Source: BOG-908 sp965198825 (GTDB lineage: Bacteria > Pseudomonadota > Alphaproteobacteria > Acetobacterales > Acetobacteraceae). From it: DNA of 64,000 nucleotides. The translations under genes were made by a program, and so were the position numbers. The notes beneath the pieces were generated by a model. That model ran no database searches, was not told where the DNA came from, and worked only from the letters and a program-made list of their open reading frames with translations. Position 1 is the stretch's first letter; every line of letters starts with the position of its first letter. Location: positions 1,302,001 to 1,366,000 of the forward strand of contig CBDAQB010000003.1 in assembly GCA_965198825.1 (NCBI GenBank). The letters run 5' to 3'. Positions 1 through 10,244 of this stretch are shown in pieces.

Positions 1-1633
1 AGGGGGATCTTGAGGAGAGTCCTCGCCCTAAAAAGCTCAGTGCCACCGCCTCGGCCACCCGGATCCCATCGACGCCCGCTGACAAAATCCCACCGGCGTA
101 CCCCGCTCCCTCACCAGCCGGGTACAACCCCACGGTATTCACGCTCTGAAAATCCGCGCCTCGCGCGATACGGATAGGCGAAGACGTGCGCGTCTCAACG
201 CCCGTCATGACCGCATCCTCCATGGCAAACCCCGGGATCTGGCGCGCAAACACAGGCAGAGCTTCACGGATCGCGCCCACGACATAGTCCGGCAGACACA
301 GCGACAAGTCCGTCGGAACCACCCCCGGCTTGTAGGAAGGCACCACGTCGCCGAGCGATACGCTCGCGCGCCCAGCCAGGAAGTCGCCCACGCGCTGACC
401 AGGCGCCGCGTAAGTGCCGCCACCGGCCGCAAAAGCCAGCGACTCCCAATGGCGCTGAAACGCCACGCCCGCCAGCGCCCCGCCCGGATAATCCGCCGGC
501 GTGATCCCCACGACGATCCCCGCGTTCGCATTCCGCTCGGCGCGCGAATACTGGCTCATGCCGTTTGTCACGACGCGCCCCGGCTCCGACGTGGCGGCCA
601 CAACGGTTCCGCCCGGGCACATGCAGAAACTATAAACCGAGCGCCCTCCAGGCGTGTGATGCACCAGCTTGTAGTCCGCGGCGCCAAGCAGCTTGTTGCC
701 GGCGAACCCGCCGAACCGCGCACGGTCGATCACCGACTGCGGATGTTCGATGCGCACGCCGATGGAAAATGGCTTCGGCTCGGTAAACACGCCGCGCGCA
801 TGCACGGTCTCGAACAGGTCGCGCGCCGAATGGCCAGGTGCCAGCACCACGTGATCGGCCGCAATCTCCTCGCCATCGGCGAGAGTCACGCCGACAATGC
901 GCTGCCCGCCTTCATGCGTCTCGATCGCGACATCGGCGACACGGCAGCCAAACCGGTATTCACCGCCCAGAGACTCGATGGTCCGCCTGATGCTCTCCAC
1001 CATCGTGACGAGCCGGAACGTGCCGACATGCGGCTTGCTGCTCACCAGGATTTCCGGCGGCGCACCCGCGCGCACGAACTCTTCCAGCACCCGCCTGCCG
1101 AGATGCGCCGGGTCCTTGATGCCCGACCAAAGCTTGCCGTCCGAGAACGTGCCGGCGCCGCCCTCGCCGAACTGCACGTTGCTTTCCGGATCCAGCACCG
1201 ACTTGCGCCACAGCCTGAACGTATCGCGCGTCCGCTCCCGCACCACCCGCCCGCGCTCCAGGATGATCGGCCTGAACCCCATCTGCGCGAGCGTCAGCGC
1301 CGCCATCAGCCCGCAAGGCCCGGCGCCGATCACCAAGGGACGGCGCCCAAGAGGCGAGGGGGCCGAGGCGACCATTCTGTACGCCATGTCCGGCGCCGGC
1401 CCGATGCCGCGCTCGCCGGCATGGCGGGCAAGCAGCGCCGCCTCCTCGGCCGCAGTCACATCGAGCGTATAAACGAGCTTGATGTCGCTCCTGCGCCGCG
1501 CATCGTAGCCCCGCCGGAACACCGTCACTTCGCCAAGCGCCGAATCCTCGACGCCAAGCCGCGCCAGCGCCGCCGCCCGCAGGGCTTCGGGTGGGTGGTC
1601 CAGCGGCAGCTTGAGTTCGGTCAGGCGGATCAT
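1..1633 (-). CDS. FAD-dependent dehydrogenase (COG2509-like), 3' end outside window
   Basis: The protein reads leftwards from an ATG at 1633 and is still open at base 1, so 544 residues are visible and the stop lies outside. It begins MIRLTELKLPL. After an N-terminal domain of about 95 residues comes a dinucleotide-binding segment VIGAGPCGLMAA, then FGEGGAGTFSDGKL, a hallmark of the uncharacterised FAD-dependent dehydrogenases of COG2509. Near the end, YPAGEGAGYAGGILSAG resembles the C-terminal FAD-contacting glycine motif. Family members are about 540 residues, so little is missing. The reaction is unknown. The gene is divergent from fumC, with 71 bp between the starts. Family assignment is solid; function is not. 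Confidence 0.85.
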   Translation of the reverse strand, partial: MIRLTELKLPLDHPPEALRAAALARLGVEDSALGEVTVFRRGYDARRRSDIKLVYTLDVTAAEEAALLARHAGERGIGPAPDMAYRMVASAPSPLGRRPLVIGAGPCGLMAALTLAQMGFRPIILERGRVVRERTRDTFRLWRKSVLDPESNVQFGEGGAGTFSDGKLWSGIKDPAHLGRRVLEEFVRAGAPPEILVSSKPHVGTFRLVTMVESIRRTIESLGGEYRFGCRVADVAIETHEGGQRIVGVTLADGEEIAADHVVLAPGHSARDLFETVHARGVFTEPKPFSIGVRIEHPQSVIDRARFGGFAGNKLLGAADYKLVHHTPGGRSVYSFCMCPGGTVVAATSEPGRVVTNGMSQYSRAERNANAGIVVGITPADYPGGALAGVAFQRHWESLAFAAGGGTYAAPGQRVGDFLAGRASVSLGDVVPSYKPGVVPTDLSLCLPDYVVGAIREALPVFARQIPGFAMEDAVMTGVETRTSSPIRIARGADFQSVNTVGLYPAGEGAGYAGGILSAGVDGIRVAEAVALSFLGRGLSSRSP

Positions 1634-1704
1634 CGAGGGCGACGGGCTTCACGCGGCAGGGGCCGGTGATATAGGGAGGCGCCCAAAGAACCAAGGACGC
1701 CCCC

Positions 1705-3120
<1,416 letters not shown>

Positions 3121-3131
3121 TAAGGCAGCGC

Positions 3132-3239
3132 TTCTTCTTGAAAGAAGAAGCAAAAACTTTTTGCAACCTAACGGCGGCTAATTGGAAGAGCCGAGCCCAA
3201 AGTCGCAAAGGTTTTTTGGTTCTTTTTTTCAAAAAAGAA
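3132..3239. repeat. Family A paired-arm repeat, copy 1
   Basis: A/T-rich arms TTCTTCTTGAAAGAAGAAG (left) and TTCTTTTTTTCAAAAAAGAA (right) flank a GC-rich core. The two arms are near reverse complements of each other over about 35 bp. The left arm is diverged from the consensus. It lies between the convergent ends of fumC and the PEBP-fold gene, where a transcript from either side would fold it into a long hairpin. Confidence 0.9.
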
Positions 3240-3247
3240 CGCCTTCC

Positions 3248-3823
3248 TCACGGCCGCTGGTAAACCCCAATAGTCCGAGCCGAAGCCAGCGCGTTCCCCT
3301 TTAAAGTCCGCAGCAGCATCCCCCGCCCAGGAGGGCTGGAAAAACTCGGCATCGTATCGAACGCGAATAATTGAAACGCATACCGGTGCGGCCCATGCCC
3401 GGGAATAGGGCCAGGCGCCATCCAGCCCGCGCGTGCGACTGAATTGCGCCCAGCCTTGAAGCCGAGCGGCGACTGCCGCGTCTGGCGCAAGGCAACCCCA
3501 CCCTCAGGGATGCCGGAGAGGGTAGGCGGCATCGAGTGCAGCAGCGCATGCACGAGCGGGCGTGGAAACGGCGCATCGGCGTCTTCCACGATGAGGGCGA
3601 GCGACCGCGTGTTCGCCGGCACCCCGTGCCAGTCGAGCGGCGGGAACAGGCTTTCGCCATCCTGTGTGTAGCGGTCCGGAATGGTGCCGCCGTCGCCGAA
3701 CGCCGGGCTGCTGATCACCATGCCGTGCGCCGGCACCTCCATTCGGCTGCTGGCGAGCGCGCCGAGGCCTGGTCTGACCTGGCGGAGCATTTGACCGACT
3801 TTCCTGGCCCACTCGTTCGCCAT
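3248..3823 (-). CDS. YbhB/YbcL family (PEBP/Raf-kinase-inhibitor-like) protein
   Basis: A 191-residue protein of the phosphatidylethanolamine-binding fold. Characteristic pieces are SPAFGDGGTIPDRYT, the ligand-pocket segment VEDADAP (DPDAP in eukaryotic PEBPs) and GPIPGHGPHRYAFQLFA. The bacterial members have no firmly established substrate. The reading frame stays open to 3949, but the ATG at 3823 is preferred because GGGGAG stands just before it and the upstream extension is arginine-rich and unlike the family. It is convergent with fumC, with a family A repeat between, and divergent from the transporter at 3985 (161 bp gap). Confidence 0.88.
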   Translation of the reverse strand: MANEWARKVGQMLRQVRPGLGALASSRMEVPAHGMVISSPAFGDGGTIPDRYTQDGESLFPPLDWHGVPANTRSLALIVEDADAPFPRPLVHALLHSMPPTLSGIPEGGVALRQTRQSPLGFKAGRNSVARAGWMAPGPIPGHGPHRYAFQLFAFDTMPSFSSPPGRGMLLRTLKGNALASARTIGVYQRP

Positions 3824-3984
3824 GCAGACTCCCCAGGCGCGCCCGGCAGACCAGGGCGGCGCATGCCGCTGTTTCCTCCTGTCGCAGCGCCGGCGCAACC
3901 CTGACATGAGGCGGTCACACTTTGCGACGCACTGCGTTGCAGCAACCATGTGCTGCGCGGCTATGCCCGCCTACCGGAGTGCCC

Positions 3985-5223
3985 ATGAGCCAGACGATCG
4001 CCGCCGAGCCACTGAGCACCACCACGCCCGCGCGTGTCGCCAGCACGGTCATGCCCGTGCTCTGCGCCGTCAGCTTCGCCCACCTCGTGAACGATATGCT
4101 GCAGTCGGTCCTGCCAGCGATCTATCCGGTGCTCAAGCTCCGGTTCGGGCTGGCCTTCGCCCAGATCGGCCTGATCTCCCTGGTGTATCAGCTGACCGCA
4201 TCGGTCTTGCAGCCGCTGATCGGCGTGTTCACCGACAGGCGGCCGATGCCCTATTCACTGCCTGTCGGCATGGGCTTCACCTTGCTTGGGCTGCTGCTTC
4301 TGTCGTCTGCCGCGAGTTACCCAGCCTTGCTCGCTGCCGTGGCCTTCGTCGGCATCGGCTCGTCGATCTTCCATCCCGAGAGTTCGCGTGTGGCACGCAT
4401 GGCCTCCGGCGGCCGGCATGGCCTCGCGCAGTCGGTGTTCCAGGTCGGCGGCAATGCCGGGGCGGCATTGGGGCCGCTGATGGCAGCGTTCATCGTGGCG
4501 CCTGATGATGTGCACAATGCCGGGCAGGGCAGGGTGGCCTGGTTCGGCCTCGCCGCAGTCGCTGGTATCATCGTGCTCACCTTCGTCGGCCGCTGGTATC
4601 AGCACCGCGCCACCGTCCGGGTCGCGCGCAGCAGCGCCGCGCACCAGTCGCCGGTGAAGAATGTCGGCGTCGTCATCGCCCTGCTCATGGGCCTGATGGT
4701 GTCGAAGTTTTTCTACATGACCAGCATGAGCAGCTACTACACCTTCTACATGATGGCGCAGTTCCATCAGACCCCTCACGCCGCGCAACTGTGCCTGTTC
4801 GTGTTCCTCGGCGCAGTCGCAGCCGGCACGCTCGCCGGCGGACCGATCGGCGACCGCATCGGCCGCAAGCGCGTCATCTGGACGTCGATCCTCGGCGTGC
4901 TGCCTTTCACCCTCGCACTGCCATACATGAACCTCACGGGCACCATCCTGATGACGATCCCGATCGGCCTCCTCCTGGCCTCCGCCTTCCCGGCAATCGT
5001 GGTCTACGCCCAGGAAATCATGCCTGGCCGGGTGGGCACCGTCTCCGGCCTCTTCTTCGGCCTGGCATTCGGCTTGGGCGGCGTGGGCGCCGCCCTTCTC
5101 GGCATTCTCGCCGACCACAGCAGCATCCAGTTCGTCTACAAACTCTGCGCGTTCCTGCCGGCGCTAGGCTTGCTCGCCGCATTCCTCCCGGAGAACCGCC
5201 CGGTTCGAAGTGAAACGGCGTAA
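3985..5223 (+). CDS. MFS exporter of the fosmidomycin-resistance (Fsr) type
   Basis: A 412-residue inner-membrane carrier with about 12 hydrophobic segments. The start of helix 1 (CAVSFAHLVNDMLQSVLPAI) and the loop GIGSSIFHPESSRVARMASGG are typical of the Fsr subgroup of major facilitator proteins; GDRIGRKRV is the loop motif of the second half. Escherichia coli Fsr exports fosmidomycin, but the natural substrates of the group are unclear, so the substrate here is inferred only loosely. The ATG at 3985 has CGGAG just upstream; an ORF start at 3922 would add a non-hydrophobic, cysteine-containing leader and is rejected. The gene converges on rsmA across a family B repeat. Confidence 0.88.
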   Translation: MSQTIAAEPLSTTTPARVASTVMPVLCAVSFAHLVNDMLQSVLPAIYPVLKLRFGLAFAQIGLISLVYQLTASVLQPLIGVFTDRRPMPYSLPVGMGFTLLGLLLLSSAASYPALLAAVAFVGIGSSIFHPESSRVARMASGGRHGLAQSVFQVGGNAGAALGPLMAAFIVAPDDVHNAGQGRVAWFGLAAVAGIIVLTFVGRWYQHRATVRVARSSAAHQSPVKNVGVVIALLMGLMVSKFFYMTSMSSYYTFYMMAQFHQTPHAAQLCLFVFLGAVAAGTLAGGPIGDRIGRKRVIWTSILGVLPFTLALPYMNLTGTILMTIPIGLLLASAFPAIVVYAQEIMPGRVGTVSGLFFGLAFGLGGVGAALLGILADHSSIQFVYKLCAFLPALGLLAAFLPENRPVRSETA

Positions 5224-5318
5224 GATCCACCAAGAGGCATGACAGACCGCAAGAGGCTACGAGAGGTGAGGCAGAAGAGGACGCCTTCGCGGTCTTTGTG
5301 TCTTCGTGGTGGACCTTG
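5222..5318. repeat. Family B paired-arm repeat, copy 1
   Basis: The segment 5283-5318 contains GGTCTTTGTGTCTTCGTGG. The segment 5222-5257 reads as a degenerate reverse complement of it (GATCCACCAAG ... AGACCGC). The pair is separated by about 25 bp and lies between the convergent ends of the exporter gene and rsmA. The same phrase recurs as two opposed arms at 48561-48725. Confidence 0.7.
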
Positions 5319-5341
5319 CTCGTCTCGCGAGTGGAACAGAC

Positions 5342-6151
5342 TCAATCGACGATAAGCCGAGCCAACCGCTCAAACTCGCCAACATTCAAAGTCTCAGCCC
5401 GCCGCTCTCCCGAAATCGAAGCGCACTCCAGCAATGCCTCGCCGCCCAACGCCCGCAACGATCCGCGCAACATCTTCCGCCGCTGCCCGAAAGCCGCCGC
5501 CGTCACCCGCTCCATAGCCGCAAACAAGGCCGCCGAAGGCTGCTCCGCCTTCGGAACCATGCCCACCACAGCCGAATACACCTTGGGCGGCGGCGTAAAG
5601 GCACTAGGCGGTATCCGCATCATCAGCGCCGTCGTGCAAGTCCACTGCGACAGCACCGCCAGCCGCCCATACGCCTCGCTATCGACGGCCGCAGCTATCC
5701 GCTCCGCCACCTCCAGCTGAAACATCAACGTCAAACGCTCCCAGCAAGCTGCCTGACGCAGCCAGCCGATCAGCAAAGGTGTCGCAACGTTATAGGGCAA
5801 ATTAGCAACGATCTGCCGCGGCGCCGCCACCAGCGCCGCCAGATCCATTGCCATCGCATCGCCCTCCAGCAGCCGCAGGCGATCACCCACCAACGTCGCC
5901 AATGCCCGGCCCGCTACCGCCGCCCGAGGATCGATCTCAACCGCGGTCACCGAAGCAGCCCCAGTCTCCAACAACGCCCGCGTCAGCCCGCCAGGCCCAG
6001 GACCCACCTCGATCACATGCCGGCCAGTCAAATCCCCAGCCTGGCGCGCGATCTTTTCCGTCAGGTTCTCATCCAACAGAAAATGCTGGCCTAGCTTCCG
6101 GCGCGCATCGAGCTGGTAGTCGGCTATGACCTGGCGGAGGGGAGGCAACAT
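5342..6151 (-). CDS. rsmA: 16S rRNA adenine dimethyltransferase RsmA (KsgA)
   Basis: This enzyme places two N6-methyl groups on each of the adjacent adenosines A1518 and A1519 near the 3' end of 16S rRNA, using S-adenosylmethionine, late in 30S assembly. The 269-residue length is normal. Signatures are KLGQHFLLDENL at the N terminus, the SAM-binding loop EVGPGPGGLT, the acidic TAVEID, and the catalytic IVANLPYNVATPLL. GGAGG lies 9 bp before the ATG. The gene is downstream of hslU on the same strand, separated by a family A repeat, and converges with the exporter gene. Confidence 0.97.
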   Translation of the reverse strand: MLPPLRQVIADYQLDARRKLGQHFLLDENLTEKIARQAGDLTGRHVIEVGPGPGGLTRALLETGAASVTAVEIDPRAAVAGRALATLVGDRLRLLEGDAMAMDLAALVAAPRQIVANLPYNVATPLLIGWLRQAACWERLTLMFQLEVAERIAAAVDSEAYGRLAVLSQWTCTTALMMRIPPSAFTPPPKVYSAVVGMVPKAEQPSAALFAAMERVTAAAFGQRRKMLRGSLRALGGEALLECASISGERRAETLNVGEFERLARLIVD

Positions 6152-6183
6152 GGTGAAGAGCCTCCGAGCAAGAAAGAAAGATC

Positions 6184-6293
6184 TTCTTTTTTGAAAAAAA
6201 GAAGCAAAAAACTTTTGCGATGTGGGACCGAGATCGTGGGAATGCCCGGCTTAAGTGTGTAAAAGTTTTTTGGTTCTTTTTTTCAAAAAAGAA
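6184..6293. repeat. Family A paired-arm repeat, copy 2
   Basis: This is a textbook copy. The left arm is TTCTTTTTTGAAAAAAAGAA then GCAAAAAACTTTTGCG. The right arm is AAAAGTTTTTTGG then TTCTTTTTTTCAAAAAAGAA. The core contains TGGGACCGAGATCG and GGGAATGCCCGG. It sits between the hslU stop and the rsmA start, both on the minus strand, so it follows hslU. Confidence 0.95.
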
Positions 6294-6308
6294 CTTGCTT
6301 CCTTCCTA

Positions 6309-7628
6309 TCACAAAATAAACCGGCTCAAATCCCCCCGAGCCGCCAAAGGCGCCACCTTCTCATTCACATAAGCCGCATCCACCCGAACGACTTCGCCAT
6401 TCCGGTCGCTAGCAGAAAAGCTGATCTCCTCCAGCAACTTTTCCAACACCGTCGCCAGCCGCCGCGCCCCGATATTCTCGACCCGGTCGTTGATATCCGC
6501 GGCAAGCCCCGCCAAGGCATCGATCGAATCATCCGAGAACTCGAGCGTCACGCCCTCGGTCTTCATCAGCGCCGAATATTGCTTCAGCAGCGAATGCTCA
6601 GGCTCTGTCAGGATCCGCCGCATGTCCTCGCGCGACAGCGGCGCCAACTCGACGCGTATCGGCAAACGCCCCTGCAATTCCGGCAGCAGGTCCGAGGGCT
6701 TGGCGAGGTGGAACGCGCCCGACGCGATGAACAGAATGAAATCCGTTTTCACCGGCCCATATTTTGTGGAAACCGTGGTGCCTTCGATGAGCGGTAAAAG
6801 GTCGCGCTGCACGCCTTCGCGCGACACATCGCCACCGCGAAACCCGCCTTCGCCCGTGCGGGCGCAAACCTTGTCGATTTCGTCAAGAAATACGATGCCG
6901 CTTTCCTCGGCATGCTTGATGGCGTCGCGCGTGAGGCGCTCGGTATCCATCATCCGGTCGGCCTCTTCGCGCTCGAGCAGCGGCCGCGCTTCGGCGACCT
7001 TCAGCCGCTTTTGCTGCGTGCGGCCGCCCATCATGCCGCGCATCATTTCGCCGAGATTGATCATCTGCCCAGGCGGGACGCCGGGAAGATCGATCTGGCT
7101 CACGCCCGCGGGTCCGTTGTCGGCAAGGTTCACCTCGACGTCCTTGTCCTCCAACTCGCCGGCGCGCAGCATCTTGCGGAACTTGCTTTTGGTCTCTGCA
7201 CTCGCCGTGGCACCCACCAGCGCATCCACCAGCCTGTCTTCTGCACTCCCTTCGGCCCGCGCTTGAACTTCGCGCCGGCCGCTCTCGCGCAACATGTTCA
7301 GGCTGACCTCGACCAGGTCGCGCACGATGCTGTCCACATCGCGGCCGACATAGCCCACCTCGGTGAACTTCGTCGCTTCCACCTTCAGGAACGGCGCCTG
7401 CGCAAGCTTCGCCAAACGGCGCGCGATCTCGGTCTTGCCGCAGCCTGTCGGCCCGATCATCAGGATGTTCTTCGGCATGACCTCTTCGCGCATGCCTTCG
7501 GAGAGCTGGCTGCGCCGCCACCGGTTCCGCATGGCGATGGCAACAGCGCGCTTCGCATCCGCCTGGCCCACGATGAACCGATCCAGCTCACCCACGATTT
7601 CGCGCGGCGAATAGGTGAGAACCTCCAT
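6309..7628 (-). CDS. hslU: HslUV protease ATPase subunit HslU
   Basis: HslU is the AAA+ (Clp/Hsp100) unfoldase that caps the HslV peptidase. The 439 residues carry the N-terminal PREIVGELDRFIVGQ, a Walker A GPTGCGKT at about 59-66, the I domain, the Walker B segment GIVFLDEIDK, a sensor region and the C-terminal tail DLSRFIL, which inserts into HslV. The chosen ATG at 7628 overlaps the hslV stop as TGATG, pointing to translational coupling; a GTG one codon earlier is also possible. A family A repeat follows the stop. Confidence 0.97.
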   Translation of the reverse strand: MEVLTYSPREIVGELDRFIVGQADAKRAVAIAMRNRWRRSQLSEGMREEVMPKNILMIGPTGCGKTEIARRLAKLAQAPFLKVEATKFTEVGYVGRDVDSIVRDLVEVSLNMLRESGRREVQARAEGSAEDRLVDALVGATASAETKSKFRKMLRAGELEDKDVEVNLADNGPAGVSQIDLPGVPPGQMINLGEMMRGMMGGRTQQKRLKVAEARPLLEREEADRMMDTERLTRDAIKHAEESGIVFLDEIDKVCARTGEGGFRGGDVSREGVQRDLLPLIEGTTVSTKYGPVKTDFILFIASGAFHLAKPSDLLPELQGRLPIRVELAPLSREDMRRILTEPEHSLLKQYSALMKTEGVTLEFSDDSIDALAGLAADINDRVENIGARRLATVLEKLLEEISFSASDRNGEVVRVDAAYVNEKVAPLAARGDLSRFIL

Positions 7629-8191
7629 CACAGGGTCTCCACAATGACGGAGTAGTTCGTATAGACGCAGATGTCTCCCGCGATCTTCATGGCGCGGCGC
7701 GCGATCTCCTCGGCCGACAAGCCCTCCACACTGAGCAACGCGCGCGCCGCCGCCAGCGCATAATTCCCGCCCGAACCGATGGCGATCACGCCATCTTCCG
7801 GCTCGAGTACATCGCCATTGCCTGTCAGCGTATAGCTATGTGTGTGGTCGGCCACGGCCATCATCGCCTCGAGCCTGCGAAGATAGCGGTCGGTGCGCCA
7901 GTCTTTCGCCAACTCGACGCAGGCGCGTTCAAGCTGGTTGGGAAAGCGTTCAAGCTTGGCTTCCAGCCGCTCGAGCAGGGTGAAGGCGTCAGCCGTCGCG
8001 CCGGCGAACCCGGTGATCACGCCGCCATCGGTGCCGATACGCCGGACCTTGCGCGCGTTTCCCTTCACCACGGTCTGGCCCATGGTCACCTGGCCGTCGC
8101 CTGCCATGGCGACCTGGCCGCCGTGACGAACGCAAAGAATAGTTGTGCCGTGCCAGCCGATCGGATCGGCGGCGTTGGATTGGTGCTGCAT
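7628..8191 (-). CDS. hslV: HslUV protease proteolytic subunit HslV
   Basis: HslV is the threonine peptidase of the bacterial proteasome-like HslUV complex. The protein is 187 residues from the ATG at 8191; the reading frame extends to a TTG at 8227, but that leader has no family counterpart. The mature enzyme should begin at Thr16 in GTTILCVRHGG, leaving a 15-residue propeptide, and VAMAGDGQVTMG follows as expected. EEIARRAMKIAGDICVYTN is the conserved C-terminal stretch. No strong ribosome-binding site is visible. Translation is probably coupled to hslU downstream. The GGDEF/EAL gene below converges on neither and reads the same way. Confidence 0.96.
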   Translation of the reverse strand: MQHQSNAADPIGWHGTTILCVRHGGQVAMAGDGQVTMGQTVVKGNARKVRRIGTDGGVITGFAGATADAFTLLERLEAKLERFPNQLERACVELAKDWRTDRYLRRLEAMMAVADHTHSYTLTGNGDVLEPEDGVIAIGSGGNYALAAARALLSVEGLSAEEIARRAMKIAGDICVYTNYSVIVETL

Positions 8192-8265
8192 GGTGGCGTC
8201 AGATGGGTAGGCAGAACCGCCGAACAAGCGGCAGGGCAGGGGCCCCGCCGATGCTCATCGACAGA

Positions 8266-9675
8266 CTAGGCGGCCCGGCTCCGGATGCGCAGGAGCTCGG
8301 TCACCGCCGGCGCAGGCATCGGCTCGGAGAAATAGTAGCCCTGCCCATTCCGGCACCCGAGCGCCACGAGCGACGCGCAGGTCTCCGCACTCTCGACGCC
8401 CTCCGCCATCACTTCGACGCCCAGGCTCTGCCCAAGTCCGATCATGGCGCGCACGCAAGCGGCTGACCGGGGATCGCGGTCCATTTCCATGATGAAGCGG
8501 CGATCGATCTTGATCTTGTCGAACATCAGCGCCCGCAGATGGTAGATGCTGGAGCTGCCGACGCCGAAATTATCCAGCGTCACCCGTGTTCCGCGGGCAT
8601 GCAGCGCCGATATCACCTCGGCCGCCACCGCCAAATCCTGCACCAGCGCACTTTCCGTCACTTCCAGCTCGATGCGCTCCGGATCGATCGGCTCAGCGCC
8701 AATGGAGGCGGGGCTCTGCACCAGCGAGATCAGCTCACGCAACTGGCTCGGCGAGGCATTGAAGGCAAACGTCAGATGGTCCGGCCAGTGGCGCGAATCC
8801 CGCGAAAGCTGACGGAACAGGCTGATGCTAATCGCGCCGGCCAGGCCAAGCTCTTCCGCCAAAGGAATGAACAGGTCGGGTGTCAGGATCCCGCGCTCAG
8901 GGTGCCGCCAGCGCACCAGGATCTCCAGCCCGGTGATGGCGCCCGTCGCCAGGTTCATCATCGGCTGATACCAGGGCTCCAGATGCTCCGAACTGATCGC
9001 CTCGCGCAGTTCGCGGGCGAGGGCGAAGCGCGCACGCGACGCCGCCTCTGCCTCGCGGTCGAACCAGCCCCAGCTCTCGCCGGACAACCGGACGCGATCC
9101 AGCGCCACCGAAGCGGCGCGTATCAGGCTCTCGGCGCCTGACGCATGATCTGGCGAGCGCGCAAGGCCCATGTTCACGCGAACGGTCTCGCCCTGACCGC
9201 TGGCAAGCAGCGGCTCCTGAAGCGCCAGGATGACTTTCAGCGCCGCCGCTTCGGCCGCCTCACGCCCGGCACTCGCCTCCAGCACCCAGCCGAACTCATC
9301 GGCGCCGACGCGCGCAACATGGTTGCGGTTCGCGGCAAGGTTCCGCAGCCGATCGGCAAACGCACGCAGAACTTCGTCCCCGTGGCGCAGCCCGTGCGCA
9401 CTGTTCAATTGCTTGAAATTCTCGATGTCGATGAGCAGGACGGAAACGGCCTCGCCCCTGCTCATCGCCTTTGCAACGCTCTCGGCAAACCCTTGCATGT
9501 TGGCCAGGCCGGTGAGTGCGTCCGCCCGCGCCAACCGGAACGCTTCGCCCGTGGCGCGCGCCATCTTCTGCTCGTGCCGATGCAGCCGCCAACTCTGCCA
9601 CCCAAGCAGCGCCGTTCCGGCGATCACGACCAGCCAGATGAGCATTGTTTGCTCGGAGAACCCAGGCGCCGCCAT
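8266..9675 (-). CDS. Membrane-anchored GGDEF-EAL protein with altered active sites
   Basis: A 469-residue cyclic-di-GMP signalling protein with one N-terminal membrane helix (about residues 10-28), a GGDEF domain (about 45-205) and an EAL domain (about 215-465). The diguanylate cyclase motif reads GADEF at 124-128 instead of GGDEF. In the EAL domain the first motif is EIL (251-253) and the metal-binding DDFG motif is DNFG (368-371). Asn306, Glu341, Lys387 and Glu425 at other catalytic positions are kept. Cyclase activity is doubtful and phosphodiesterase activity may be reduced; a c-di-GMP-binding role is possible. AAGGGATG precedes the ATG at 9675. It precedes hslV on the other side by orientation only. 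Confidence 0.9.
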   Translation of the reverse strand: MAAPGFSEQTMLIWLVVIAGTALLGWQSWRLHRHEQKMARATGEAFRLARADALTGLANMQGFAESVAKAMSRGEAVSVLLIDIENFKQLNSAHGLRHGDEVLRAFADRLRNLAANRNHVARVGADEFGWVLEASAGREAAEAAALKVILALQEPLLASGQGETVRVNMGLARSPDHASGAESLIRAASVALDRVRLSGESWGWFDREAEAASRARFALARELREAISSEHLEPWYQPMMNLATGAITGLEILVRWRHPERGILTPDLFIPLAEELGLAGAISISLFRQLSRDSRHWPDHLTFAFNASPSQLRELISLVQSPASIGAEPIDPERIELEVTESALVQDLAVAAEVISALHARGTRVTLDNFGVGSSSIYHLRALMFDKIKIDRRFIMEMDRDPRSAACVRAMIGLGQSLGVEVMAEGVESAETCASLVALGCRNGQGYYFSEPMPAPAVTELLRIRSRAA

Positions 9676-9821
9676 TCGTCATCCCTTCAGTGTGCCGCGG
9701 TGCGACTTGCGCGTATGGTGATATACCCGGAACAACATTGCAACCGGGTAAAGGTTGTAGGTGTGTTGTATTTCGCTCAGGAGTTGCGTTACAGCAACCG
9801 CAGGCGGGGCTACAGGAAGGC

Positions 9822-10244
9822 ATGTTTTCGCCACCAGTCGCGGGGCGCCGCAGGCAGCACCGCATCATCGCCTTGGTCTGGATCGCCGGCCTGCTCATGG
9901 CGCTCGCCGCCTACGAAGTCGGCCCGGACAATTTTGTCCAATCCGCTTTCCTCCTCTTCGACCGCCTCGCCGACGCCACCCAGCAACTCCTCCACGAGTT
10001 CGGCGCCCGCACCTACGACCTGCTCAGGGCGCTGGCGCTTGGCCTCTTCGCCATCTTCTTCGTGCTGTCCGTCGTCGCTGCCCAGCGTGGCCTGCCCGCC
10101 CGCGGCACCCTGCTGATCGTGACTCTGCTCTTCCTCATCCTCGTCTGGCACGAAGGCCCGGAAGCGACCGGTCACTGGATGCTGGCCTTTCTCCTCGCAG
10201 CAGCGGGCGCCGCCAGCGTCACCAGGCGCCTGACCGAAATCTAG
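9822..10244 (+). CDS. Small hypothetical membrane protein
   Basis: A 140-residue protein that I do not recognise. It has about four hydrophobic segments: ALVWIAGLLMALAAY near the N terminus, a pair in the middle (ALALGLFAIFFVLSVVAA and LLIVTLLFLILVWH), and LAFLLAAAGAASV near the end. The frame is open from 9645, but the ATG at 9822 is preceded by AGGAAGG and starts just before the first membrane helix. Its TAG stop shares the palindrome CTAG (10241-10244) with the stop of the convergent tadA gene. The 146 bp upstream of it contain short dyads (for example ACCCGG ... CCGGGT) but no promoter I would defend. Confidence 0.65.
   Translation: MFSPPVAGRRRQHRIIALVWIAGLLMALAAYEVGPDNFVQSAFLLFDRLADATQQLLHEFGARTYDLLRALALGLFAIFFVLSVVAAQRGLPARGTLLIVTLLFLILVWHEGPEATGHWMLAFLLAAAGAASVTRRLTEI

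Noticed and set aside
449..1669. Plus-strand ORF of 406 residues opposite the flavoprotein gene
   Set aside because: High GC lengthens antisense frames; the composition (Arg/His/Pro-rich) and absence of motifs mark it as a shadow.
6174..6310. Short FFKKE / KKRTKKLL peptides at several sites
   Set aside because: These are translations of family A repeat arms, not genes.
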